Of a stretch of 64,000 nt of DNA, positions 8,194 to 21,073 are shown in pieces; position 1 is the stretch's first letter; the number at the start of each line of letters is the position of its first letter. The notes beneath the pieces were generated by a model. It did not search any database, was not told the origin of the DNA, and worked only from the letters and a program-made list of their open reading frames with translations. This stretch comes from DATKJS01 sp050015275 (GTDB lineage: Bacteria > Acidobacteriota > Aminicenantia > Aminicenantales > Saccharicenantaceae). The stretch covers positions 1 through 64,000 of the forward strand of contig JBEKBS010000011.1 in the NCBI GenBank assembly GCA_050015275.1, written 5' to 3'. Position numbers and translations under genes: made by a program.

Positions 8194-8982
8194 TTAGCCC
8201 GCTTTTATATTGAGCATCTCGTCTTCGAACGCCCCGACATTCTGATAATATCTCCGGACCATCTCGGGGGACGCCGGATTGGTATACAGTTCGGCCCTGG
8301 GATCTTGGATCAATGCCCAGACCATCTCGGCCACCTCTTCAGGCGTTTGCGGGATCATCGGAGAACGCCCGCCGGGAGGCATCAAAGGGGTGCCGCCGAG
8401 CGCGTTCCTTGCAAAATCGGTCTTAACGGTGCCTGGCATTACGAGCGAGACATGGATTCCCGGGTGACTAAGCCGCAAGTCCATGCGTAGGTTGGCCGTC
8501 AGAACATTCACGGCGGCCTTGGCGGCATTATAAACCGACCGGAAGGTGACTAGAGGAACGCGCCCAAGAAAAGAGGAAATGTTGATGAGATGCCCCTCCC
8601 CCCGCTGTTCAAAATGCGGAATGACGACCTGCATGCCATAGAAAACGGACTTCAAATTGGCGGCCACGATCTCGTCAAAATCCTCTTCCGTCAGTTCGAG
8701 GACTTTTTTGGCGACGCCGCGCCCCGCATTGTTGATCCAGACATGCACTTTCCCGAAGGCCCGCACGGCCTCTTCGAACAGACGCTCCATGTCCTCTCTT
8801 CGACTCACGTCCGTCATGACCGGCAGGGCCCGTGTCCCTGCCTGAGAAGCCACGAGCTCCAGCTCTTTTTGCCTGCGGGCCGCGAGGACCAGGTTCCAGC
8901 CCTTGGCGCCCAATCTCCTCGCGATAGCTGCCCCGATCCCGCCGCTCGCGCCCGTCACCACGGCCGTTTTTGTTTCCATCAC
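8194..8982 (-). CDS. SDR-family oxidoreductase
   Basis: A classical short-chain dehydrogenase (262 residues). It shows the cofactor loop TGASGGIG (10-17), the NNAG motif (84-87), the catalytic serine in NISSFLG (about 136-137) and Y151-x3-K155. The basic residues after the second strand (AARRQKE) favour NADP(H). The substrate is unknown. It is the first gene of a two-gene unit with the MFS transporter. RNase P RNA is encoded just upstream of it on the same strand. Confidence 0.88.
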   Translation of the reverse strand: MMETKTAVVTGASGGIGAAIARRLGAKGWNLVLAARRQKELELVASQAGTRALPVMTDVSRREDMERLFEEAVRAFGKVHVWINNAGRGVAKKVLELTEEDFDEIVAANLKSVFYGMQVVIPHFEQRGEGHLINISSFLGRVPLVTFRSVYNAAKAAVNVLTANLRMDLRLSHPGIHVSLVMPGTVKTDFARNALGGTPLMPPGGRSPMIPQTPEEVAEMVWALIQDPRAELYTNPASPEMVRRYYQNVGAFEDEMLNIKAG

Positions 8983-9336
8983 GTTCCCCTTCTCATGATC
9001 ATCGATGGTTCAAATGTCAAAGCTCACCTTGATAAAAGAAACGGCCGGAGTCGGACGTAAGCCGAATTCTGTTCCCGCCGAAGCGGGGGCGGTTATTTGT
9101 CTAGTCCCCGGATTGCTCCGGGACCCGAGCGGCCTACCCACCCCCTGGGACGGGCCATCCCAAAGTGGGGTTCGTTTGGCCTTGCTCCGGATGGGGTTTG
9201 CCGTGCCCCTGATGTCGCCATCAGGGCGGTGAGCTCTTGCCTCGCCATTTCACCCTTGCTCCCCGGGGAGGCTGCGCCTGCCCCGGAGGGCGGTGTCATT
9301 TCTGTGGCACTTTCCCCCGGTCGCCCGGAGTCGCCG

Positions 9337-10794
<1,458 letters not shown>

Positions 10795-10818
10795 AGGCGC
10801 TCCCCTGCCTCGGGCTGA

Positions 10819-10847
10819 ATTCTAGCACACTCAGGGGCGTGGGGCAA
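10819..10847 (-). promoter_or_regulatory. promoter of the response-regulator gene
   Basis: On the minus strand, TTGCCC (10847-10842), a 17-bp spacer and TAGAAT (10824-10819). The -10 is extended as TGTGCTAGAAT. It mirrors the -10 of the divergent M16 gene, giving a perfect 9-bp inverted repeat TCTAGCACA/TGTGCTAGA at 10821-10829 and 10897-10905. Confidence 0.5.
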
Positions 10848-10896
10848 AAAGAAATCTGAGGATCTGTTCGGAGCCGGCTGGAGCGCGCCCCGGAAA

Positions 10897-10907
10897 TGTG
10901 CTAGACT
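10897..10907 (+). promoter_or_regulatory. extended -10 promoter of M16 protease operon
   Basis: TGTGCTAGACT, with the TG extension and -10 TAGACT. The hexamer 17 bp upstream (TGGAGC) is a poor -35. The predicted start is about 22 nt before the GTG start codon at 10936. Confidence 0.4.
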
Positions 10908-10935
10908 CGTAAAAAAGATTTCGTTTCGGAATCCC

Positions 10936-12324
10936 GTGACCAGAATTCGCAGAGCCTGGCCGGCAGGCATTATTCTTTCGGGGCTTGTCTTGCTGCCTTC
11001 CGTTCTTCCCCGGGCCGGCGAACAGGGAAGGCCCAGCCGGGCGTTCGTTCTGCCCAACGGGCTCAGTGTTTTTCTTTACGAGAAGCACGACCTTCCCCTT
11101 GTCAACATCGTCGTGTCCGTCAACGCCGGGTCCAAAGATGAGACCGACGCGACCAACGGGATCGCCCACCTCCTCGAACACTGCCTCCTTTTCCGGGGAA
11201 CGGCGTCCAGGTCCGGAGGCGAGGTCAGCCGCGATGTGCGCAGACATGGCGCCTACTTCAACGCCAACACCGGCCAGGACCTGACCCTCTTCGAGACCTC
11301 CCTCCCCTCGAGCGAGGCCGATTTCGCGCTCCGGAACCAGAAGGAAGTCCTTTTCGACTTCGCCCTCACCCAAGCCGACCTGGACGAGGAAAAGGCCGTC
11401 GTCCTCGAAGAGATGAACCAGACGGACGACGACCCGCAACGCCACGGGATCGACCTTGCCATGAGGTTCCTCTTCGATGGCCATCCCTACGGGAAGCCTG
11501 TCTATGGCCGCGCGGACGTCGTCCGGGCGGCCCGGGTTGAGGAGCTCCGGGACTTCCATGCGAAATACTACGTTCCGAACAATTGCGCCCTGGCGGTCGT
11601 GGGCGAATTCCGGAGCCAGGAGATGGAAGAAAAGGTCAGGGCCATCTTCGGGCCCATGGAGAAGGCCTCTCTGCAGCCCGCCTCCATCGCCAAAGCCCGA
11701 CTCCTCGGGAAGAGCGTCACCTTTCAAGAGGAAAAAGACGTCAAGGAAGCTTACCTTTTCATCGCCTATATCGGCCCGGATTGCAACCACCCCGACCAGT
11801 ATGCCATGGACCTCCTGACCGAAGCCCTGGGCCGGGGCTGCAATCCGCTCCTGAACATCGCCCTCAGGAGCCGGAGGGACCTCGTCCAGAACCTGAACAC
11901 GGCCTACATCCCCGGCCGTTTCGGCGGAGCCGTCATCGTTTCCTTGACCCTGGATCCGGGGAACATCGCGGCCGCGACCCGCGAGACCCTGAACTACCTG
12001 AGGAAGTCCCGGGCCGAGAGCTTCTCCAGGGACGATTTCCCGGGCGATGAAAAATATGACGCCTTTGATTTCCTGGGGAGCGCCAAGAACCAGATCCGGT
12101 TTGCGGCGGAGCAGGCCGAGGAATCGGGCCTGACCCTGGCCTCGTCCTTGGCGCGGTTCATGCTCCAGAATGAGCGCGAGAATCCCGGGAGGTTCCTGGA
12201 CCACATCGCCAGGACGAGTTCGGGCGACTTGCGGAAAGCGGCCTCGGTTTATTTCGGCAAGGGACAGTGCGCCGTCATCTCGATCGTCCCCAAGAAGGCG
12301 GCGGGGTCCGGGAGGAAAGGCTAA
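10936..12324 (+). CDS. M16 zinc metallopeptidase, catalytic partner
   Basis: An exported insulinase/pitrilysin-family protease (462 residues) with an N-terminal signal segment (WPAGIILSGLVLLPSVLPRAG). The inverted zinc motif HLLEH (H78, E81, H82) is intact, and the third ligand is E159 in VVLEEMNQ, 77 residues after H82, as in pitrilysin. The VLPNGLSVFLYEKHDLPLV start is typical of M16 subfamily B. It lacks the duplicated second half and so should work with the M16 protein encoded immediately downstream. The start is GTG 10936, and the next gene starts 1 nt after the stop. Confidence 0.92.
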   Translation: MTRIRRAWPAGIILSGLVLLPSVLPRAGEQGRPSRAFVLPNGLSVFLYEKHDLPLVNIVVSVNAGSKDETDATNGIAHLLEHCLLFRGTASRSGGEVSRDVRRHGAYFNANTGQDLTLFETSLPSSEADFALRNQKEVLFDFALTQADLDEEKAVVLEEMNQTDDDPQRHGIDLAMRFLFDGHPYGKPVYGRADVVRAARVEELRDFHAKYYVPNNCALAVVGEFRSQEMEEKVRAIFGPMEKASLQPASIAKARLLGKSVTFQEEKDVKEAYLFIAYIGPDCNHPDQYAMDLLTEALGRGCNPLLNIALRSRRDLVQNLNTAYIPGRFGGAVIVSLTLDPGNIAAATRETLNYLRKSRAESFSRDDFPGDEKYDAFDFLGSAKNQIRFAAEQAEESGLTLASSLARFMLQNERENPGRFLDHIARTSSGDLRKAASVYFGKGQCAVISIVPKKAAGSGRKG

Positions 12325-12325
12325 A

Positions 12326-13678
12326 ATGGGGCCGCGACGGCAGAAGTCCGAAAGAGCGGCCAAGGCACGGATCGCGGTCGTGGCCTGCCTGGCCTTTCAG
12401 GCGGTCCTCCTGATCGCCCAACAGTCCCCCGGACTCCCTCCCTGGAAGGAAAGACCGGAGAAGCTTCGGCTGGAGACGGGCATGGATTGCCTTTATCAAA
12501 GGGACCTGTCCTCCTCCATCACCTCGATCCAGCTCTTCATCCCCGGAGGGAAAAGCGCGGTCCCCGGGGGCAAGGACGGCCTGGCTTATCTTGCGACCAG
12601 GTTGGCCATCGAAATCCCCGACTTCTCGGTCGCTCAGGACATCATGGCCCTTGGGACCCGCATGGGAGTCGCCGTTTTCGAGGATTGTTCGGTCGTCAGC
12701 TTGGAGTGCTTTTCCGAAAATCTAGATAACGCCCTCAAGGTGGTCTCGGAGATCGTCCAGGACCCGCTTTTTTCTGGTGTGAGGATCGCCAACATCAAGA
12801 ATGTCATGTCGATCTACGGCAAGGCCGAGGAGGACAACGCCCTGGAAGCCGGCCACGATGTGGCCATGGGACAATTCTTCGGCGGACAGGGATACGGGAG
12901 CGCGCTTTTCGGAACCGAAGTCAGCCTCAAAGCCATCGAGAAAAAAGACATCACGGCGTACTACGCCAGCTTCTTCATCAAGGGCAAGGTGCTGTTCTCC
13001 GTGTGCTCGGACCTTGAGAGAGACAAGGTCCGCTCGCTTCTTGAAAAATATTTCGCGAAATTCAAGGCTGCGCGGGCCGGGGACAGCCTCCTCTCCCCCT
13101 CATCACCTTCCGTGCCCGGCGACCGGACCATCATCCTCGACAGGGACACGAAACAGACCTATGTGGGCCGGGCCTTCCTCCTCCCTCCCGTGACGGCCGG
13201 CAACTGGGCCAAGGGCTACCTCCTGGAGGTCCTCCTGGGCAGGGGGCCGGGATCCCGGTTGTGGGACCTCAGGGCCTCCGGGAGGCTCGCGTACAATGTC
13301 GGCGCCCGGTTGACATGGATGAAGACGAGTGGCGTCCTGGAGGCCTATCTCGAGACGGAGAACGCGAAAAAAGACCGGGCGGTCTCGGCCCTGGATGAAA
13401 CCCTCAGGCTGCTCCACGAGAAGGGCTTGAATGAAGAAGAGCTGCGGCTGACCCGGAACCTGGCCCGGGCTCAGCTTCTCCGGGCGAACGAGGCCAAGAG
13501 ACCGCGGGCCCAAGCAATGGGTGTATGGGAAGTCCTCGGCCTTGGGTTTGATTACCTGTCCACTGTTTTTGACAACATCGACGCCGTCACCGCGGCCGAC
13601 CTCAACGCCTTCATCAAAGAAATCCTCGACCCCGACAAGTCCATCCTGGTCCTCGTGGGCCGCAAGAGCCTTCCCTGA
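12326..13678 (+). CDS. M16 peptidase-like, inactive partner subunit
   Basis: This 450-residue protein has an M16 fold and an N-terminal hydrophobic signal segment (IAVVACLAFQAVLLIAQQ). At the position of the zinc motif it has LAYLATRLAIE instead of HxxEH, so the zinc site is absent. Such a non-catalytic subunit normally completes the clam-shell with the active one. The C-terminal half keeps the M16C signature GPGSRLWDLRASGRLAYNVGARL, with its RLAY substrate-binding motif. The ATG at 12326 follows GGAGGAAAGG and lies 1 nt beyond the upstream stop, so I preferred it to the longer frame starting at 12170. Confidence 0.88.
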   Translation: MGPRRQKSERAAKARIAVVACLAFQAVLLIAQQSPGLPPWKERPEKLRLETGMDCLYQRDLSSSITSIQLFIPGGKSAVPGGKDGLAYLATRLAIEIPDFSVAQDIMALGTRMGVAVFEDCSVVSLECFSENLDNALKVVSEIVQDPLFSGVRIANIKNVMSIYGKAEEDNALEAGHDVAMGQFFGGQGYGSALFGTEVSLKAIEKKDITAYYASFFIKGKVLFSVCSDLERDKVRSLLEKYFAKFKAARAGDSLLSPSSPSVPGDRTIILDRDTKQTYVGRAFLLPPVTAGNWAKGYLLEVLLGRGPGSRLWDLRASGRLAYNVGARLTWMKTSGVLEAYLETENAKKDRAVSALDETLRLLHEKGLNEEELRLTRNLARAQLLRANEAKRPRAQAMGVWEVLGLGFDYLSTVFDNIDAVTAADLNAFIKEILDPDKSILVLVGRKSLP

Positions 13679-13742
13679 ATCCGGCGCGTTCCGGCCTCCC
13701 GTCGTTCGGCTTGATGGCCTGGGCGTTGGGAGCGAAAGATGC

Positions 13743-17258
<3,516 letters not shown>

Positions 17259-17311
17259 CCGATGACTCCTTGTGCCGCCCGTGGCAGCAGGTGATTCGGG
17301 GGCGCTCCGGG

Positions 17312-17338
17312 ACCTCCGTCCCGGGCGCTCCTCCCCGT
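17312..17338 (-). terminator. GC-rich hairpin between recR and nifJ
   Basis: GCGCTCCGGGAC (17312-17323) pairs with GTCCCGGGCGC (17328-17338), leaving one bulged base and a 4-nt loop. It lies about 39 nt after the recR stop and 54 nt before the nifJ start. There is no U tract, so it may be a weak terminator or a structured leader of nifJ. Confidence 0.35.
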
Positions 17339-17376
17339 CGCTCTATGATCAGAACGTCCTCGCCGACGCTCCAGCG

Positions 17377-17982
17377 TTACTCCTTGAGCTCCGTCCTCCC
17401 CTCCAGGGCTTTCTTGATCGTGACCTGGTCGGCGAAGTCGAGGTCCGACCCGACGGGGAGACCCATGGCCAGGCGAGTGATCCGGACCTCCAGATCCTTG
17501 AGGACCTTCAGGAGGTAGAGGGCGGTGGCCTCTCCCTCCACCGTGGGGTTGGTGGCGATGATGATCTCCTTGACCGGCCCGTCCTTGACCCGTTTGATGA
17601 GCTTCTCAAGCCGCAGTTCGTCCGGCCCTCGGCCCTTGAGCGGCGAGAGCGCTCCCAGGAGCACGTGGTAGCGGCCGTGGAACGCGCCCGTCCTCTCAAT
17701 GGACGAGATATTGAAGGGCTCTTCGACGATGCAGAGAGCATCGTCGGACCGGTGGGTGTCGGAGCAGATCAGGCACGGGTCGACATGGGTGATGTTGTTG
17801 CAACGGGAGCAGTAGAAGATCCTCCGCTTGGCCTCCCGGATGGCATCGGCCAGCCGGTCAACGTCCTCGGAGGGCAGGCCGAGGAAATAAAAAGCGATCC
17901 GCTGGGCCGTCTTGGCCCCGATGCCGGGGATTCTCCGCAGCTCTTCGATGAGTTCCTGAAGCGGCTGGGCGTATTCGAACAT
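17377..17982 (-). CDS. recR: recombination mediator protein RecR
   Basis: 201 residues, the usual length. The N-terminal helix-hairpin-helix (LRRIPGIGAKTAQRIAFYFL) binds DNA. A zinc finger follows with C58, C61, C70 and C73 (CSRC...CLIC), then a Toprim domain with VEEPFNISSIERTGAFHGRYHVLLGALSPL. RecR works with RecO, and sometimes RecF, to load RecA on SSB-coated DNA. It is the last gene of dnaX-ybaB-recR. Its start overlaps the ybaB stop by one base, which is the normal arrangement in bacteria. Confidence 0.97.
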   Translation of the reverse strand: MFEYAQPLQELIEELRRIPGIGAKTAQRIAFYFLGLPSEDVDRLADAIREAKRRIFYCSRCNNITHVDPCLICSDTHRSDDALCIVEEPFNISSIERTGAFHGRYHVLLGALSPLKGRGPDELRLEKLIKRVKDGPVKEIIIATNPTVEGEATALYLLKVLKDLEVRITRLAMGLPVGSDLDFADQVTIKKALEGRTELKE

Positions 17983-18293
17983 CAGACGATCCCGGGGATT
18001 TTCAGGCCGCCCGTGAGGCCGCCCAGCTTCTGACCCAGGGCCTCGTCCACCTTCGCCGCCGCGTCGTTGAAGGCCGCAACGATAAGGTCCTGCAGCATGT
18101 CGATCTCGTCCTTGCTGACGACCTCGGGCTCGAGGCGGAGCGAGAGCAGGTGCTTCTGGCCATCGAGGACGACCGTGACCATCCCCCCGCCGCTCGTCCC
18201 CTCGGCTCTCATCTCCGCCATCTCCTTCTGGAGCCTGTCCTGCATTTCCTTGGCGGTCTTCATCATTTTTTGAAGGTCCAGCATGTTCTTCAT
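17982..18293 (-). CDS. ybaB: YbaB/EbfC nucleoid-associated protein
   Basis: A 103-residue DNA-binding protein. The long N-terminal helix (LQKMMKTAKEMQDRLQKEMAEM), the sheet with GTSGGGMVTVVLDGQ and the ...LQDLIVAAFNDA helix are the family hallmarks. It forms tweezer-like dimers that coat DNA. It is always the partner of recR in this operon, and overlaps dnaX by 4 nt and recR by 1 nt. Confidence 0.95.
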   Translation of the reverse strand: MKNMLDLQKMMKTAKEMQDRLQKEMAEMRAEGTSGGGMVTVVLDGQKHLLSLRLEPEVVSKDEIDMLQDLIVAAFNDAAAKVDEALGQKLGGLTGGLKIPGIV

Positions 18294-20023
18294 GATCCGT
18301 TCTCCCCGGGGCCGAAGCCCTTAGGTTCCTTGTCCTTGCCGGTCTTGACAGGGTCCGCCGACAGGACCTGGGCCTTGAAGGTGTTCATGAAATATTGGAC
18401 AGTGGGGTCCTTGAGAGCTGTTTCCATCTCCCGGCCCTGGCCCGGCCCGGGCCGGACGAGGCCTTTCGCGGCTCCCCCTTCTTCGGCGAACCGGACGGCT
18501 AGGTCGCGGCCGAGGACGTCCCGGGCCGCTTTTTCGACGGCTCTGACGTCCTTGTCCTGGATCGTCGTCCCGAAGAATCCCTTGCCCTTCTCGAAAAAAA
18601 CCTCGATCAGGCTGTCTCCGATCCGGACCGAAGTGTACTGGGACACGAGAGCGGCCAGCGGGGCCCGCTCCTTGGCCAGCCTTTCGAGGACCCGGCCGAA
18701 CGCTTCTTTTTGAGAGGGGCCGGATGGCCCCTGAGCCGGGCGCGGGATCGACGACATGGGGGCACTCGACGTCGGGCCGGCGACCGGGCGTGGAGCGGTC
18801 CGGGCCGGGTCCGAGGGGCCCGGAGAATAGCCCTGGCCCGCCCTCGGGACCTGGCCAGGGCGGGCCCCACCCGGTGCCCCGTCAGCTTTCTTCAAGTCCT
18901 CCACGTCCTCGATGAGCTCTTTGAGGGGTACAATCTTGCGGAACTGGCAGAGCTTGATCAGGAACGTCTCCAAGTAGATCCGGGGTTGGGTCGAGTATCT
19001 CAACCCCTGCTCTCCCTGTTGGAGCGCCAGCAGGTAGCGCAGGAAGTCCTCCGCGGTCGCCTTTGCGGACTGCGTCCTGAAACCCTGAAGCTCCTCGGCC
19101 GTGACGAGCAGAAGGTCCTCGGGCCTCTCCACGGAACTCACGAGAAGGAGGGCCCGGAAATGCTCGATGAGCTTGGTGAAGAAGAACCGGAGATCGTATC
19201 CGGAAGCGATGAGGTTCTCGGCCAGAGGGAAAATGTCCTGCGGCCTCTCGTCGAGGATGGCCGAAGAAAACTGGAAGAGGATGTCCCGGCCGATCGTCCC
19301 GAGGATCGTCTTGAGGTCTTCGTCGCTGATGTTCTCCCCGCTGAAGGCCACGGCCTGGTCGAGCAGGCTCTGGGCGTCGCGCATGCTGCCGTCGGCGGCC
19401 TCGGCGACCATGGCCAGTCCCGAGGGAGTGATGGTGATATTTTCCTTCCGGGTGATCTCCATCAGGTGGTTGATGATATCTTTGTGGGAGATCTTCTTGA
19501 ACTCGAAATGCTGGCATCGGGAAACGATGGTGGGCGGGACCTTGTTGAATTCCGTGGTGGCGAAGATGAAGACCGTATTGGACGGGGGCTCTTCGAGCGT
19601 CTTGAGGAGGGCATTGAACCCGTCCCTCGTGATCTGGTGGACCTCGTCGATGATGACGACCTTGTATCGCGTATAGATCGCTTTGTATTTCAGGGATTCC
19701 CTCAGGACCTTGATGTCCTCGATGCCGCGGTTCGAGGCCCCGTCGATCTCCAGGACGTCGATGGCCCGGTCCTCGTTGATGGCGGTGCAGAACTCGCACT
19801 TGTTGCACGGATGCGGTGTCGGCCCGTCGACGCAGTTGAGGGCCTTGGCCAGGATGCGGGCCACGGTCGTTTTCCCCGTCCCCCGCATCCCCGAGAAGAG
19901 ATAAGCCTGGGTGATCCGACCGGACGTGATGGCGTTCTGGATCGTCTGGACGACAGACTTCTGCCCGATGACCTCCTCGAAATTCTTAGGCCTGTATTTC
20001 CGGGCGAATATCAAATAGGACAT
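18290..20023 (-). CDS. dnaX: DNA polymerase III subunit gamma/tau
   Basis: Clamp-loader ATPase of 577 residues. FARKYRPKNFEEVIGQ opens the AAA+ module, with Walker A GMRGTGKT (45-52), zinc ligands C64, C73, C76 and C79, Walker B IIDEVH (124-129), and the sensor SRC motif in TTEFNKVPPTIVSRC. The collar domain follows, then a Pro/Ala/Gly-rich linker (about 385-430) and a tau-type C-terminal domain. It heads dnaX-ybaB-recR. I see no convincing A-run frameshift signal for a separate gamma form. Confidence 0.96.
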   Translation of the reverse strand: MSYLIFARKYRPKNFEEVIGQKSVVQTIQNAITSGRITQAYLFSGMRGTGKTTVARILAKALNCVDGPTPHPCNKCEFCTAINEDRAIDVLEIDGASNRGIEDIKVLRESLKYKAIYTRYKVVIIDEVHQITRDGFNALLKTLEEPPSNTVFIFATTEFNKVPPTIVSRCQHFEFKKISHKDIINHLMEITRKENITITPSGLAMVAEAADGSMRDAQSLLDQAVAFSGENISDEDLKTILGTIGRDILFQFSSAILDERPQDIFPLAENLIASGYDLRFFFTKLIEHFRALLLVSSVERPEDLLLVTAEELQGFRTQSAKATAEDFLRYLLALQQGEQGLRYSTQPRIYLETFLIKLCQFRKIVPLKELIEDVEDLKKADGAPGGARPGQVPRAGQGYSPGPSDPARTAPRPVAGPTSSAPMSSIPRPAQGPSGPSQKEAFGRVLERLAKERAPLAALVSQYTSVRIGDSLIEVFFEKGKGFFGTTIQDKDVRAVEKAARDVLGRDLAVRFAEEGGAAKGLVRPGPGQGREMETALKDPTVQYFMNTFKAQVLSADPVKTGKDKEPKGFGPGENGS

Positions 20024-20047
20024 GGATGGCGGCTGCTCGTCGCAGAC

Positions 20048-20067
20048 AGGAAACCCTCAGGTTTCCT
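20048..20067 (-). promoter_or_regulatory. hairpin in dnaX leader
   Basis: AGGAAACC and GGTTTCCT form a perfect 8-bp stem with a 4-nt loop, 24-44 nt upstream of the dnaX ATG and downstream of its probable promoter. It may affect translation or mRNA stability. The role is inferred from position only. Confidence 0.35.
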
Positions 20068-20083
20068 CTAAAAAGTAAAACAT

Positions 20084-20111
20084 ATCTTAACATAATCCGT
20101 CAAAATATCAA
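20084..20111 (-). promoter_or_regulatory. probable promoter of dnaX-ybaB-recR
   Basis: On the minus strand, TTGATA (20111-20106), a 16-bp spacer and TAAGAT (20089-20084). It sits in an AT-rich patch between the divergent dnaX and EamA genes. This would give a leader of about 55 nt carrying the 20048-20067 hairpin. Confidence 0.35.
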
Positions 20112-20132
20112 GAAAAATTCGCCGCGAATGGG

Positions 20133-20138
20133 TATAAT
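20133..20138 (+). promoter_or_regulatory. -10 element of the EamA gene
   Basis: A perfect TATAAT ends 11 nt before the ATG at 20150. Initiation about 7 nt downstream would leave a leader of only about 5 nt, so the message may be nearly leaderless. No good -35 is visible. Confidence 0.4.
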
Positions 20139-20149
20139 GATGGTCGCGC

Positions 20150-21034
20150 ATGCCTGATCCTGAAGCGACGGACCGCGCCCCGCGGACCCGGGGTCTCGTC
20201 GAGATTCACATCGCCGCGCTCCTCTTCGGATTTCCCGGGCTCTTCGGGAAATGGATCCCCCTCTCGCCTCCCTTGATCGTCCTCGGACGGGTTTTTTTCG
20301 CGGCCTTGGCTTTGAGCCTGGTCCTGGCCCTCAAACGCCAATCCCTGAAAATCAGGCCGATCCGCGACCTGGCCCTCCTTGCCCTCTGCGGCCTCGTCCT
20401 CGCGATCCACTGGACCATGTTCTTCCGGTCCGTCCAAGTCTCCACCGTGGCCGTAGGACTCCTCGCTTACTCGAGTTTTCCTGTTTTCACGGCCTTCCTG
20501 GAGCCCTTGGCTTTCCGAGAGCCGTGGGATCCCAGGAGCCTCCTCTTCGCGGTCCTGTCCGTGGCCGGCGTTTTTCTGATGGTCCCCCGATATGGCCTAT
20601 CGGACCCGATCTTTCAGGGGGTTCTCTGGGGCCTTGGGGCGGGGCTGACTTTTGCCGTCCTGACCCTTCTCAACAGGAGGCTCGCCCGGGGCCGATCCGG
20701 CCTGACGGTCGCTTTTTACCAGGACCTCTTCGCTCTCGTTTTCCTTTCGCCGTTCGCGGCCCTCGCGGGCTTCAAGCTGACCGGGCGGACGCTCTGGCTC
20801 CTCGCCCTGCTCGGGGTCTTCGGGACGGCGGCGGCCCACTCCCTTTTCATCAGCGGGTTGAAGCACGTCCGGGCCCGGACGGCGAGCATCATCAGTTCCC
20901 TTGAGCCCGTGTATGGGATTGCCCTGGCCCTGGTCTTTCTCGGCGAAAGTCCCTCCCTGCGGACGCTTTCGGGAGGGGCCTTGATCCTGACGGCGGCCCT
21001 CATCGTTACCGTTCGGGCCGCCCGAACGCCCTAG
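20150..21034 (+). CDS. EamA/DMT-family metabolite exporter
   Basis: 294 residues with about ten hydrophobic helices forming two EamA repeats. The first repeat has LGRVFFAALALSL and a helix ending VAVGLLAYSSFPVFTAFLEPL. The second contains VRARTASIISSLEPVYGIALALVFLGE, the typical S-x-L-E-P-V motif. Family members export amino acids, nucleosides or sugars across the inner membrane, and no substrate can be inferred. Start ATG 20150 gives a short cytoplasmic N-terminus and fits the -10 just upstream. Confidence 0.88.
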   Translation: MPDPEATDRAPRTRGLVEIHIAALLFGFPGLFGKWIPLSPPLIVLGRVFFAALALSLVLALKRQSLKIRPIRDLALLALCGLVLAIHWTMFFRSVQVSTVAVGLLAYSSFPVFTAFLEPLAFREPWDPRSLLFAVLSVAGVFLMVPRYGLSDPIFQGVLWGLGAGLTFAVLTLLNRRLARGRSGLTVAFYQDLFALVFLSPFAALAGFKLTGRTLWLLALLGVFGTAAAHSLFISGLKHVRARTASIISSLEPVYGIALALVFLGESPSLRTLSGGALILTAALIVTVRAARTP

Positions 21035-21073
21035 CTCTTCTCGCCGGCCTTTCCTGATTTTCCGCTTTTCCGC

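Noticed and set aside
18700..18720. A-run in dnaX as a programmed frameshift giving gamma
   Set aside because: The CAAAAAG run is short, with no slippery heptamer in frame and no clear stimulatory hairpin.
17259..20149. possible SRP RNA gene next to dnaX
   Set aside because: The flanks of dnaX and recR lack the conserved GGTCAGGTCCGGAAGGAAGCAGC core. Only short hairpins are present.
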